From contig JADJPQ010000001.1 in the NCBI GenBank assembly GCA_016713175.1, positions 496,001 through 560,000 on the forward strand: a stretch of 64,000 bases of DNA, in the 5' to 3' direction. The position numbers were made by a program, and so were the translations under genes. The number at the start of each line of letters is the position of its first letter. Position 1 is the first letter of the stretch. This DNA is from Planctomycetota bacterium. Lineage in GTDB: Bacteria > Planctomycetota > UBA1135 > UBA2386. Below are positions 16,987-25,314 of the stretch, one piece after another. The notes below the pieces were generated by a model. That model searched no databases, was not told the DNA's origin, and saw only the letters and a program-made list of their open reading frames with translations.

Positions 16987-19536
16987 ATGCCGACACCGCA
17001 CACCGTACGCGATCTCGACGACGAGCTGCTCGACCACGCGCCGCGGCGCGGCGGCCATCCCTTCCTCGATCCGGTGCTGCTGCTGACCGAACTCGGTCGC
17101 GGCGGCATGGCGGCGGTCCACCTCGGCTATCACGCCAATCTGCACGACTGGGTCGCAGTCAAGATCCGGCGCCCGCTCGACCGCAAGGACGCCGAGCGGT
17201 TCCAGGCGGAAGCGCGCAAGCTGTCGGCGCTCCGCACTGCGGGTTTCGTGCAGGTGATGGATGTGCGGCCGACGCGCGACCTGTTCTACATCGTGATGGA
17301 GTTCGTCAACGGCGAGGACCTGCGCAAGCGTTGGCTTCGCCGGGCCAAGGCCAGGCGGCCGATCGCCATCGCCGAAGCGGTTCTACTGATCCAGGCGGCG
17401 GCCCTGGCGGTGGCGGCGGCGCACCGCCAGGGCGTCGTGCACCGTGACCTGAAACCCGAGAACATCATGATCTCGGCGACCGGCGACGTTCGGGTCGCCG
17501 ACCTCGGCATCGCGCGCGGCGGCGGCGACACCGGCATGACCATGGAACGGTCGATCATGGGCACGCCGGGCTACATGGCGCCCGAACTGTTCCGCAGTGC
17601 GAAGAACGCCACGCCGGCGTCGGATGTGTTCGCGCTGGCGGTCACGTTGGCCTACCTGCTGACCGGCAAGTCGCTGCTGGTGCCGACCGACTTCGAGGAC
17701 CTCGCCGAAGCGGAGGCCAAGGCTCGAGCGTTCCCGGAGCTGCTGCCGCTGGTCGCCGGGCTGCCGGTCGAGCTGGCGCAACTGCTGCGCGAGGCGACCC
17801 ATCCCCGACCGGAAGAGCGGATCCGCGACGCCGAGCAGTTTGTCGCTCGCCTGCGGCCGATTGCCGAGGCCCTGCCGGCGACGACCTTGGCAGACCCGGA
17901 GGCCTGTCGATTCTCACCCGAACAGCTCGGCGAACTGCGGGTGCGCGCCGGCCGCGCGTTGGCCGAAGAGGTGCAGCTGGTCACGCCGGAACCGGCGCCG
18001 ACACCGGGGCCGACGCCGACGCCGATCGGGACGACACCGATGACGGTGCCGGAACGGCCCCGATGGCCGCAGCTGGCCGGTGCGTTCGTCGCGCTGGCGG
18101 CGATCGGTGCACTCGGCGCGGTCTGGGCCGGCGGCCGGAGTCCCGAACTGCGGCTGCGGATCGACGGCGCGGCGGTCTCGACGGATCAGCCGATCGACGT
18201 GCGGGAGGACTCCACCGTCACGCTCGAAGCCGAGTGCACCGAACCCGGCCTGTTCTGTCGCTGGGAGCGCGTCCGCGGCCGCGACGTGCCGTTGACCGGC
18301 GGCTCGCAGATCGATCTGCGTCTGCCGCCGTTGGCGGCGGCGGAGTCGATCACGCTCGCTGCCCTGGTCGACGTTGCCGACGGTCCGCCCATCCGGCGCG
18401 AAGTCACGTTGGTGATCGCTGCCGAGGACGATCCGCCCATGCTGGCCGAACTCACGATTGCCGACGTCGGTGGCGACCCGCGCGCGGTCGTGCTGCAGGC
18501 CACCGACGATGGTGAGGGCCTGAACTACGAACTGACGAGCGACCAGCCCGCCGGTCTGGCGGTCGAGTCGGTCGGCGGTGGTGCGTTCCGGCTGGTTCGC
18601 GGCAATGTGCCGCCCGAAGGGGCGATCATCCGGGTCAAGGCGCGGGCCATCGATTCGCGGCAGCAGAGTGTCGAGCGCACCGTCGATGTCCGGGTGCTGG
18701 GTGTGCCGGTGGCGCCGGTGGTGGTCCAGCCGGCATGTCAGATCGCGGTGCTACGGGAGGTGGTCCTGGAGCCTGGCCAGGCGACGCCGATCTCGATCGC
18801 GGTCACGCCGGCAGATGCCGAAATCGAACCGGACGTGACGCATTCGCACGTGCGGGTCACGCGCGTGGCTGCTGGCTTCCGGATTGCGGCCGACACGGAT
18901 GCTCCGCCGGGAGATGTCGCCGTCCGTTGGATTGCGCGCAGGCAAGGGTTCCGCGAGAACCACGCCGAGACGGTCGTTCGCGTGGTCGTCAGGTTCAGAC
19001 CGGATGCGGATCCGGTGCCGCCGCCGCCGATCGATGGTGCGGTCCCCGAAGTGCCCAAGACGGATCCGGCAGCGGGCAAACCGTCGCCGACGGAGTCGAA
19101 GGCGCCAGTCGCGGAGGCGAAGCCTGCGCCAGCGACGCCAGAGCCGGTGGTGGCGGAGGCGTTCTATCTCGACGTCCAGGGCTACGATGGCTCGGAGGTG
19201 GAGCTGGCCGCGTTCCTGGCTGCCGGAACGGGCCAGAAGATCGTCACCGACAAGGACAAGGCTGGTCTCGTTCTCGAGCTGCGCGTCGTCTTCGCGAACC
19301 AGCGGGCCGTCCTGAAGGGCCGCGTCTGCGATGCCGCTGGCAAGGAACTGAGCAAGGCGCGTTCGCTTGGCATGGTCGGCGATGGCACCAACGCCAATCG
19401 AGCGGAAGCCCTGATCGTGCCGTGGCGGCTGCTCGAGACGTCGGTCACTGCCAATCGGTTGACCACACCGCAGAAGTGGAAGGCACTGCAGGCGTTGCTC
19501 GACGAGGCGCGCGCCAAGGCCGGCAATTCGCGGTGA
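16987..19536 (+). CDS. Transmembrane Ser/Thr protein kinase (Hanks type)
   Basis: An 849-residue kinase. The catalytic domain (about 30-290) is complete: glycine loop LGRGGMAAVHLG at 36-47, lysine 59 in VAVKI, catalytic HRDLKPEN from 152, DLG at 172-174, and activation segment ending GTPGYMAPE at 192-200. A Pro-rich linker leads to one membrane helix (362-381). The exterior part of about 470 residues consists of Ig/cadherin-like beta domains, a Pro/Lys/Glu-rich hinge near 690-735, and a C-terminal alpha/beta domain. It should sense an outside or periplasmic signal and phosphorylate cytoplasmic targets read by the nearby FHA proteins. It has its own island promoter. Confidence 0.9.
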   Translation: MPTPHTVRDLDDELLDHAPRRGGHPFLDPVLLLTELGRGGMAAVHLGYHANLHDWVAVKIRRPLDRKDAERFQAEARKLSALRTAGFVQVMDVRPTRDLFYIVMEFVNGEDLRKRWLRRAKARRPIAIAEAVLLIQAAALAVAAAHRQGVVHRDLKPENIMISATGDVRVADLGIARGGGDTGMTMERSIMGTPGYMAPELFRSAKNATPASDVFALAVTLAYLLTGKSLLVPTDFEDLAEAEAKARAFPELLPLVAGLPVELAQLLREATHPRPEERIRDAEQFVARLRPIAEALPATTLADPEACRFSPEQLGELRVRAGRALAEEVQLVTPEPAPTPGPTPTPIGTTPMTVPERPRWPQLAGAFVALAAIGALGAVWAGGRSPELRLRIDGAAVSTDQPIDVREDSTVTLEAECTEPGLFCRWERVRGRDVPLTGGSQIDLRLPPLAAAESITLAALVDVADGPPIRREVTLVIAAEDDPPMLAELTIADVGGDPRAVVLQATDDGEGLNYELTSDQPAGLAVESVGGGAFRLVRGNVPPEGAIIRVKARAIDSRQQSVERTVDVRVLGVPVAPVVVQPACQIAVLREVVLEPGQATPISIAVTPADAEIEPDVTHSHVRVTRVAAGFRIAADTDAPPGDVAVRWIARRQGFRENHAETVVRVVVRFRPDADPVPPPPIDGAVPEVPKTDPAAGKPSPTESKAPVAEAKPAPATPEPVVAEAFYLDVQGYDGSEVELAAFLAAGTGQKIVTDKDKAGLVLELRVVFANQRAVLKGRVCDAAGKELSKARSLGMVGDGTNANRAEALIVPWRLLETSVTANRLTTPQKWKALQALLDEARAKAGNSR

Positions 19537-19541
19537 GGGCG

Positions 19542-19567
19542 CAACGCCGACCCGGTCGCGTTCGTTG
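19542..19567 (+). promoter_or_regulatory. Island promoter motif 5 (lipoprotein A)
   Basis: GCAACG ending at 19546, 16 bp, CGTTG (19563-19567). The ATG lies 43 nt further on, the same distance (42 nt) as at the paralogous gene 22078. Confidence 0.6.
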
Positions 19568-19610
19568 CTGCGGCGTAATCCACCGACAACCCGAGTCCAG
19601 AGAGGTTCAC

Positions 19611-20207
19611 ATGCGTTCGCTCGTTCTCGTTTCCCTGCTGCCGTTGCTCGCGTCGTGCTCGATGATCGAATCGCTGAGCGGTCCGAAGGCCAGCGCCGAG
19701 GTGTTCGCCGGTCCGTCGAGCCAGTGTGCGCTGGCCGTCGAGGCCGCCTTCGCGAGGGGTGACAAGGTCGGCGCCATGCTGCTGCCCGAACACTCGCAGC
19801 AGCGCAGCAACATGGTTCTGTTGAAGGGGATCGGCCGCGCCGGCCTGAAGGTCATCAACGGCGCCGACACCTTCGATGCGGCGCGCATCCAACGCTACAA
19901 GGACCAGGCCGGTTCTGGCCGGTTCGACATCGCGCCGGAGGACAAAGTCGCCTTCCACGGTGTCCGCTACATCATCATCTACTCGCAGTTCTCGGATCAG
20001 GCGAGCGATGGACCCCTGGTCAATCGCGGCCAGGCGACCGGCTACTGGGTCAACAAGATCGAACTGAAGTTCTGGGACGTCGCCACCGGCGAACTGGTGG
20101 CGACCTGCGAGGCGTCCGGCACCTACGCGTCGGCCAACAAGTTCGCCGACATGGACGAGGCGATCGCCCAGGCGCTGCGCGACGCCGGATTGCCGGGCGT
20201 GAAGTGA
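19611..20207 (+). CDS. Lipoprotein A of an unrecognised paralogous family
   Basis: A 198-residue lipoprotein with a short signal peptide and lipobox LASC (C16), preceded by a GAGAGG ribosome site. The mature part is a compact alpha/beta domain with conserved blocks AMLLPEHS, FDAARIQRYKDQAG, GRFDIAPED, FHGVRYIIIYSQFS and KFWDVATGELVATCEA. A close paralogue is at 22078 and a broken one at 15406. I do not know the family. Location within the island and co-regulation suggest a periplasmic accessory or pilotin-like role. It is probably co-transcribed with the FHA-protease gene 35 bp downstream. Confidence 0.75.
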   Translation: MRSLVLVSLLPLLASCSMIESLSGPKASAEVFAGPSSQCALAVEAAFARGDKVGAMLLPEHSQQRSNMVLLKGIGRAGLKVINGADTFDAARIQRYKDQAGSGRFDIAPEDKVAFHGVRYIIIYSQFSDQASDGPLVNRGQATGYWVNKIELKFWDVATGELVATCEASGTYASANKFADMDEAIAQALRDAGLPGVK

Positions 20208-20242
20208 TTCGAGACCGACGAGGCCGCGAAGGAGACACCGTC

Positions 20243-22000
20243 ATGAGCACCTACACCCTGATCGTCGAATTGCCTGGCGGCCCGGAACGGGTCGAGGTCG
20301 ACCGGTTTCCGTTCCGTTTCGGTCGCGGCGATGCCAGCCACTTCCGCATCCGCGACGATTCGGTCGGCGTGTCGGCGTTCCATGCGCAGCTGCTGCTGCG
20401 CGACGGCCGGTTGCTGATCGAAGACACCAATTCGACGAACGGTACGTACGTCGACGGCAAGAAGATCGGTGAGCCGACCGAACTGGCACCCGGCATGGTG
20501 GTCGGCCTCGGTCGCAAGGGGCCGCGGTTGCGGTTGCTCGGCGCCGGCGAGGAATCGGCGAGGACGCTGGCGGACAGTCTCGCCGGCGCGCCGTTGACGG
20601 CGGCGACGGGGACCGTCGATGTCCGGGAGCGGAAACAGGGCGTCGGGCTCAACACGCTGGTGCGCTACGTCGACCAGGCGCGTTCGGTCGAACGGCGCCG
20701 CGTCGTCGGCGTCGTCGGCGGCATCGCCGGCATGGTGCTGCTGCTGTCGATCGGCGCGTTCTGGTGGCTGCAGGCGGGCACCGGCGAAGTCTCCTGGCTC
20801 GGGGAATATCGCGATCGCGTCTGGATGGTGTGCGCCCGGACGGACCTGGACGGTCGCACCAGCTACCGCGCCATCGGCACCGCCTGGTCGTATCGGCCCG
20901 GACAACTGGCAACCAATGCGCATGTTGCCGAGACCATCGCCGAGCTGCGCCAGGGCCAGCGGCTGGTCGCGCGTGTGCTCCGCAACGGCGCCGTCGTCGA
21001 ACTGGGGCTCAGCGAGGCGACGAAGCACCCGGGTTACGATCAGATCCAGAAAGCGTGGGCCAAGTACCCGCCGTGGCTGAGCGGTCGCGTCGCGTCGCTG
21101 ACTGGCCAATACGACGTCGCGTTGCTGACGGTCCGTGCCGAAGACCGCAGTCTGCAGGGCGAGGTCCTGCCGGTGGCGACTGCGGCCGAAGCGGCAACGG
21201 TGCACCAGGGCCAGGAGCTGCACTATCTCGGCTACCCATCCGAGAACAAGAACGCCAATCCCGAGCGCCCGGACCAGCACTACCTGGCCGGCACCTGCGC
21301 CAAGTTGACCGACTCCTGGTGGGCGCCGGCGGCGCAGTTCCAGCCCGATGGCCTCGTTTCGGTGCAGTTCCCCGGGGCCGGTGGCGCCAGCGGTGGGCCG
21401 CTGTTCGATCACGCGGGCAAGGTCATCGGTCTGCTCGCGGCCGGCGACGTGACCCGCAGTGGCGATGGTGGCCGGTCGAGCGAAGGCATCATCCATGGCC
21501 CCAACGTCGCGCTGCTGCGCGAGATCGATGGGTCGACGGTGCCGGGCGATGGCCAACGCGCGATCGAGGCGCGGATGCGCGAGCTGTATCGCAAAGGACT
21601 CGACGGTGAACTGTTGGTCGACGACCTGACCGCCGCGTGCGAGCGGGATCTCGGCGAGCACGGCATCGCGTTGGTTCGCGATTCGCGGCAGGACACGACC
21701 ATCGAGACCACGTTGGATGCGGGTGGGCACTGGGACTACACGGTGCGGCTGCCCGACGGGGTGGCCGTGGCGTTGATCGTCGTCGTGCCCAAGGACGAGC
21801 CGCTGTGGCTGCGCCTGGTCAGCGAGAGCAAGGACGACGAGGCGTTGCATGCCTATCGCCTGCCGTACGCGCCGGCGCTGCAGCTGCTGCCGAAGGGACC
21901 GCGACCACGCGAAGTGCGGCTCATCGCGGCGAAGGACTCACCGACGTCCCGCGCCGGCGTCAAGATCTACGTGCGGACGTTCGCGCTGGCAAAGAAGTAG
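20243..22000 (+). CDS. FHA domain - TM - trypsin-like serine protease fusion
   Basis: A 585-residue protein. An N-terminal FHA domain (about 1-100; FGRGD at 26-30, SAFH at 44-47, NSTNGTYV at 63-70) is followed by a linker, one membrane helix (about 154-176) and an exported trypsin-like domain. The catalytic triad is visible: H227 in TNAHVAE, D291 in QYDVALL and S383 in GASGGPLFD. A beta-rich tail of about 150 residues follows. The cytoplasmic end should bind phosphothreonine while the periplasmic end cuts proteins, so kinase activity could gate proteolysis. The ATG at 20243 has GGAG upstream and is preferred to GTG 20204, which overlaps the previous stop. Confidence 0.85.
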   Translation: MSTYTLIVELPGGPERVEVDRFPFRFGRGDASHFRIRDDSVGVSAFHAQLLLRDGRLLIEDTNSTNGTYVDGKKIGEPTELAPGMVVGLGRKGPRLRLLGAGEESARTLADSLAGAPLTAATGTVDVRERKQGVGLNTLVRYVDQARSVERRRVVGVVGGIAGMVLLLSIGAFWWLQAGTGEVSWLGEYRDRVWMVCARTDLDGRTSYRAIGTAWSYRPGQLATNAHVAETIAELRQGQRLVARVLRNGAVVELGLSEATKHPGYDQIQKAWAKYPPWLSGRVASLTGQYDVALLTVRAEDRSLQGEVLPVATAAEAATVHQGQELHYLGYPSENKNANPERPDQHYLAGTCAKLTDSWWAPAAQFQPDGLVSVQFPGAGGASGGPLFDHAGKVIGLLAAGDVTRSGDGGRSSEGIIHGPNVALLREIDGSTVPGDGQRAIEARMRELYRKGLDGELLVDDLTAACERDLGEHGIALVRDSRQDTTIETTLDAGGHWDYTVRLPDGVAVALIVVVPKDEPLWLRLVSESKDDEALHAYRLPYAPALQLLPKGPRPREVRLIAAKDSPTSRAGVKIYVRTFALAKK

Positions 22001-22009
22001 CGTCGGCTG

Positions 22010-22035
22010 CAACGGCGGCCTGGGTGGGGTCGTTG
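22010..22035 (+). promoter_or_regulatory. Island promoter motif 6 (lipoprotein B)
   Basis: TGCAACG ending at 22014, 16 bp, CGTTG (22031-22035), 42 nt upstream of ATG 22078. Box order and spacing match the lipoprotein A promoter although the sequence between the boxes differs. Confidence 0.6.
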
Positions 22036-22077
22036 TCGCGGGTGGAACGACCAGTTCCTGACCAAACCGAGGTTCCC

Positions 22078-22755
22078 ATGCGATTCGTCCTGTTGATGTC
22101 CGTGGCGCTGATGTCCGGTGCGTGTTCGACGCTTGCGCGGATGGGGGTGCCGCCGCTTCTCGTTCCCGGTCGTGCTCATGCTCATGGCCCCGGCGCCGTG
22201 AGTGACCTCGGCAACATGATCGGGTCGGCGTCGGCGCCCAGCGCCACGGCCGAGTGCTTCGCCGATGCGTCCAGCGCCGCCGTCGTCGCGATCGAAGCGA
22301 GCCTTCAGCGCGGCGAGAAGATCAAGGCGATGCTGTTGCCCGAACACAGCCGGGAGGCCAGCAACCTGCTGATCCTGAAGAGTGTCGGGCGGGCTGGGCT
22401 GTCGGTGATCAATGCGTCCGGGTCGTTCGATGCCGCGCGCATCCAGCGCTACAAGGACCAGGCCGGCGCCGGCAGGTTCGACATCGCGCCGGAAGACCGC
22501 GTGATGTTCGATGGCGTGCGCTACGTGATCATCTACTCGCACTTCTCCGAGCGGGCGAGCCGGATGCTCGGCGGTCAGTCGGCGGTCTACTGCGACAACC
22601 GCATCGAGATGAAGTTCTGGGACGTGGCGTCGGGCCAGCTGATGGCGACCTGCGAGGCGAAGGGCACGTATGCGTCGCCGAATCGGTACGAGGGCATGGA
22701 TGTCGCGATCACCGATGCGTTGCTGAAGGCGAAGGTGCCGGGCGTCGGTCGGTGA
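22078..22755 (+). CDS. Lipoprotein B, paralogue of lipoprotein A
   Basis: A 225-residue lipoprotein with lipobox SGAC (C16) and a GAGG ribosome site. After a variable 45-residue linker its domain repeats the blocks of lipoprotein A almost word for word: AMLLPEHS, SFDAARIQRYKDQAG, GRFDIAPED, GVRYVIIYSHFSE, KFWDVASGQLMATCEAKGTYAS and a PGVGR end. The pair arose by duplication flanking the FHA-protease gene. The function is unknown. It is convergent with the sigma factor gene at 22795, 39 bp away. Confidence 0.75.
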   Translation: MRFVLLMSVALMSGACSTLARMGVPPLLVPGRAHAHGPGAVSDLGNMIGSASAPSATAECFADASSAAVVAIEASLQRGEKIKAMLLPEHSREASNLLILKSVGRAGLSVINASGSFDAARIQRYKDQAGAGRFDIAPEDRVMFDGVRYVIIYSHFSERASRMLGGQSAVYCDNRIEMKFWDVASGQLMATCEAKGTYASPNRYEGMDVAITDALLKAKVPGVGR

Positions 22756-22794
22756 GATCCACCGGCGCGGCCGCGGCAGCGCTGACCTTCGGCG

Positions 22795-23433
22795 TCATTC
22801 GTCCCGGAAGTGGCGCGTGGTCTCGGCCAGCTTCTGCCTGGCGCGGAAGAAGCTGTTGCGGACCGTCCCCTCCGGCTTGCCCAACCGGGCCGCGATCTCG
22901 ATCAGCGGCACATCTTCGAGGACGCGAAGGCGGAAGATCGTCTTCTCCTGTTCGGTCAGCACCCAGAAACAGCCCTCGATCCGGGACGCCAGGTCACCGT
23001 GTTCGGCCTTGGTGCCTGGGCCGCGGGTGTCGGCCGCGGGCTCGCGACCCTGCTCGGGCACTTGCGCCGGGGACCTCGCGCCGCGGCGCCCTGCGTCCGC
23101 GCACACCGACGCGGCGATCGTCGTCACCCACTTGCTCAGGCTCGTCGTGTCGTCGTCGCGGAACTGGTCGAAGCTCTTCCAGATCCGCAGCAACGTCAGC
23201 TGTACCAGGTCGTCCGCCGTGACGCCTTTGGGCAATGGCCGGCGTTTGCGGAATTCCTGCCGCAGGAACGGCTCCAGCTTCGCGTGCAGTTGCTCGAACG
23301 TGCCTTCGCCGCGCCGATAGCGCCTGCCGTCACTCGTGAGTTCCCCTTGGGCGCGCGGCCTGGGCGCACCGGCATTGCTGTTCTCTGGCTTCGGGCTGGT
23401 CACGGGTACCTCGTTCTTCGGAGCCACGAGCAT
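22795..23433 (-). CDS. ECF-type RNA polymerase sigma factor
   Basis: A 212-residue ECF sigma factor. Region 2 occupies about 55-110 (GVTADDLVQLTLLRIWKSFDQF and SLSKWVTTIAASVCAD). A polar linker with Pro and Gly follows. Region 4 is at about 160-205 (LTEQEKTIFRLRVLEDVPLIEIAARLGKPEGTVRNSFFRARQKL). The ATG at 23433 was chosen; the frame stays open upstream, but the sequence there has no sigma features. It is divergent from the candidate substrate gene at 23509. Its own upstream region lacks the CAACG motif, so it may answer to a different signal. Confidence 0.85.
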   Translation of the reverse strand: MLVAPKNEVPVTSPKPENSNAGAPRPRAQGELTSDGRRYRRGEGTFEQLHAKLEPFLRQEFRKRRPLPKGVTADDLVQLTLLRIWKSFDQFRDDDTTSLSKWVTTIAASVCADAGRRGARSPAQVPEQGREPAADTRGPGTKAEHGDLASRIEGCFWVLTEQEKTIFRLRVLEDVPLIEIAARLGKPEGTVRNSFFRARQKLAETTRHFRDE

Positions 23434-23461
23434 AGCGCCGTCCCGGATGTCTGCCTCGCCC

Positions 23462-23487
23462 CAACGACCGCCGACCTCGCGCGATGA
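23462..23487 (+). promoter_or_regulatory. Island promoter motif 7 (candidate substrate gene)
   Basis: CCCAACGA (CAACG at 23462-23466), 15 bp, CGATGA (23482-23487), 21 nt before ATG 23509. The downstream box resembles the CGATAA core of sigma-28 promoters. Motif 8 is built the same way. Confidence 0.55.
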
Positions 23488-23508
23488 CCCGGTGAGGCAA
23501 CCCCAGAC

Positions 23509-24954
23509 ATGCAGGTCAGCAGCACCAGCGCGTACACGAACGTCCAACACCGCGTCGACATCCAGGCTCCGCCGTCGCCCCAACCCGCAGGCCCGGTGCC
23601 ATCGGAACCGCAGGCCGGCAACCCGGCTGCGGCATCCACGCTGCCGCCGGCCCAGTCGATGGCGTCGCCGGCCGCGGTCGTTCCACCGGCGCCGCCCGCC
23701 GACCTGTCGAAATCGCCGATCGGGTTCCCGAACCTGGACTACACCAGCGACCCGACCGCGCCGCTGGTGCCGAACAACGAGGACACGCCGGCATACATCC
23801 GCGGCGGCATCGGCACACCACCCGAAGTCGGCCAGCTCGCCGAAGCCGGCGGCGCCAACTTCCTGAATCCGACCTGGCAGGCGATGGTCGCCGATCACGC
23901 TGCGCGCAACGGTGGTCTCGGCAACGAACAGGATGGCTTCCTGGCGTTCTCGCAACAGGGTTTCGTCCGCTTCTACAACGACAACCTGACGCCCGAACAG
24001 AACCGGCGGCTGGCCGAGATCAGCCTGCAGACCGGCTGGCCGATCGAGAAGATGCCGTCGCGCGCCGACGACGGCGGCGAGGAGATCCACGAGTGGGCTG
24101 ACGAGTTCATCGGTCGCTTCGACCGCGAGTTCGCCGCGTTCCAGGCCGATCCGATGAACCACAAGATGTCGGTCAAGGACGGCCGCAAACGGTTCGTGCT
24201 CGACTTCAACGAGGAGGCCCAGGCGTTCGTCTCCTACAACTACAAGAAGTCCGGCGGACTGCGCGGCTTCGTGCAGAAGCACATGAAGTGGATCGCGCCG
24301 GTGCTGAACGGCCTGGCGATGGTCGGTGGACCGATCACTGCCGGCATTGCCACGGCGGCTCGCGCGGTGGTCAACTTCATCGCGACCGGCTCGCTGAAGG
24401 TCAGGGACCTGGTCGCTGCCGGCGTGTCGTACTTCCTGCCGCAGGGCGCCCAGACCCTTGGTCAGGCCGTGCGGCAAGGCGTGGCGCAGGCCGCTGGCTC
24501 GCTGATCGACAACGATGGCAAGCTGACCGCCGGCATCGTCATGGACGGCCTGAATCCGACCCTCGGGTTCGAGGGTTGGAGCGACGTCGCCAAGGCCGGC
24601 AATGCGCTGGCACAGGCGATCGACACCGGCAAGTTCGATCCGCAGAAGCTGCTCGGCGTCGTCACCGAAGTGTTCGGCGATGACATCGCCGCCATGTTCA
24701 AGGACTCGCCGCTGGCGGTGCTGGGCGGCATCGCCAAGACCGTCGACAACGGCACGATGAAGCCCGAAGAGGCCGGGTCGTTCTTCGGTCGGTTGATCGA
24801 CACGATCCGTGACGACAAGGTGCTGCGCAACGTGTTGAAGACCGGGCTGAAGGCGGCGGTGAATGCGGCTCAGGGCAAGGAGATCCGAGCTGATCAGATC
24901 CTGGAGGCACTGACGGCACTGGCCGCCGACCGGCTTGGTCTGCGGGAGCTGTAG
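23509..24954 (+). CDS. Large candidate T3SS substrate (translocator or effector)
   Basis: A 481-residue protein directly before the sctF operon. Residues 1-90 are disordered and Pro/Ala-rich with no Sec signal. A central alpha/beta part follows (about 100-250, with acidic helices such as EEIHEWADEFIGRFDREFAAF). Several long hydrophobic or amphipathic helices occupy about 262-330 (LNGLAMVGGPITAGIATAA and the next segment), then Gly/Ala-rich helices to the end. This pattern of disordered head and internal hydrophobic helices is typical of translocators and membrane-active effectors. No homologue is recognised, so the role is inferred from architecture and position. Confidence 0.6.
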   Translation: MQVSSTSAYTNVQHRVDIQAPPSPQPAGPVPSEPQAGNPAAASTLPPAQSMASPAAVVPPAPPADLSKSPIGFPNLDYTSDPTAPLVPNNEDTPAYIRGGIGTPPEVGQLAEAGGANFLNPTWQAMVADHAARNGGLGNEQDGFLAFSQQGFVRFYNDNLTPEQNRRLAEISLQTGWPIEKMPSRADDGGEEIHEWADEFIGRFDREFAAFQADPMNHKMSVKDGRKRFVLDFNEEAQAFVSYNYKKSGGLRGFVQKHMKWIAPVLNGLAMVGGPITAGIATAARAVVNFIATGSLKVRDLVAAGVSYFLPQGAQTLGQAVRQGVAQAAGSLIDNDGKLTAGIVMDGLNPTLGFEGWSDVAKAGNALAQAIDTGKFDPQKLLGVVTEVFGDDIAAMFKDSPLAVLGGIAKTVDNGTMKPEEAGSFFGRLIDTIRDDKVLRNVLKTGLKAAVNAAQGKEIRADQILEALTALAADRLGLREL

Positions 24955-24959
24955 CCCCC

Positions 24960-24985
24960 CAACGAAACCGCGCACCCTGCGATGA
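24960..24985 (+). promoter_or_regulatory. Island promoter motif 8 (sctF core operon)
   Basis: CCCCAACGA (CAACG at 24960-24964), 15 bp, CGATGA (24980-24985), 28 nt before ATG 25014. It would drive the whole sctF-to-DUF1521 operon. It shares CCCAACGA and CGATGA with motif 7. Confidence 0.6.
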
Positions 24986-25013
24986 ACCAGCAACAACCAA
25001 CGAGGACCTGACC

Positions 25014-25304
25014 ATGAGTGGCTTGAGCGTTCCTTCCCGCAGCAGCATGGAGACCCTGGGTGCCATCACCCGGATCGCCGACGTCGGCGCCCGACTCGGG
25101 CTCAACATCGCGGCCCGGGGCATCACCGGCGGCCTGGCCGGCGGCATCGGTGGGCTCGGCGATGGCGGTGAACTGTCGAACACCGAGCTGATCGACAAGC
25201 AGATCGAGATGCAGCGCGAGACGCTGGCCATCAACCTGCAGAGCAACACGTTGCGCACCGATCACGAAGCCAAGATGTCGTGCGTGCGCAATCTGAAGCC
25301 GTGA
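25014..25304 (+). CDS. sctF: Type III secretion needle protein (SctF)
   Basis: A 96-residue protein starting the core operon, with GAGG upstream. The C-terminal helix carries the needle signature: INLQSNT, then 16 residues ending in RNLK. This lines up with QSNT plus 16 residues ending in NF(R/K) in PrgI and MxiH. The N-terminal half is Gly-rich (GGLAGGIGGLGDGG) and longer than in enterobacterial needles (about 80 residues). The next gene encodes a small TPR protein like the needle chaperone YscG, as in Yersinia. A cysteine near the tip of the last helix is unusual. Assigned from the tail motif and synteny. Confidence 0.72.
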   Translation: MSGLSVPSRSSMETLGAITRIADVGARLGLNIAARGITGGLAGGIGGLGDGGELSNTELIDKQIEMQRETLAINLQSNTLRTDHEAKMSCVRNLKP

Positions 25305-25314
25305 GGTCGTCGTG

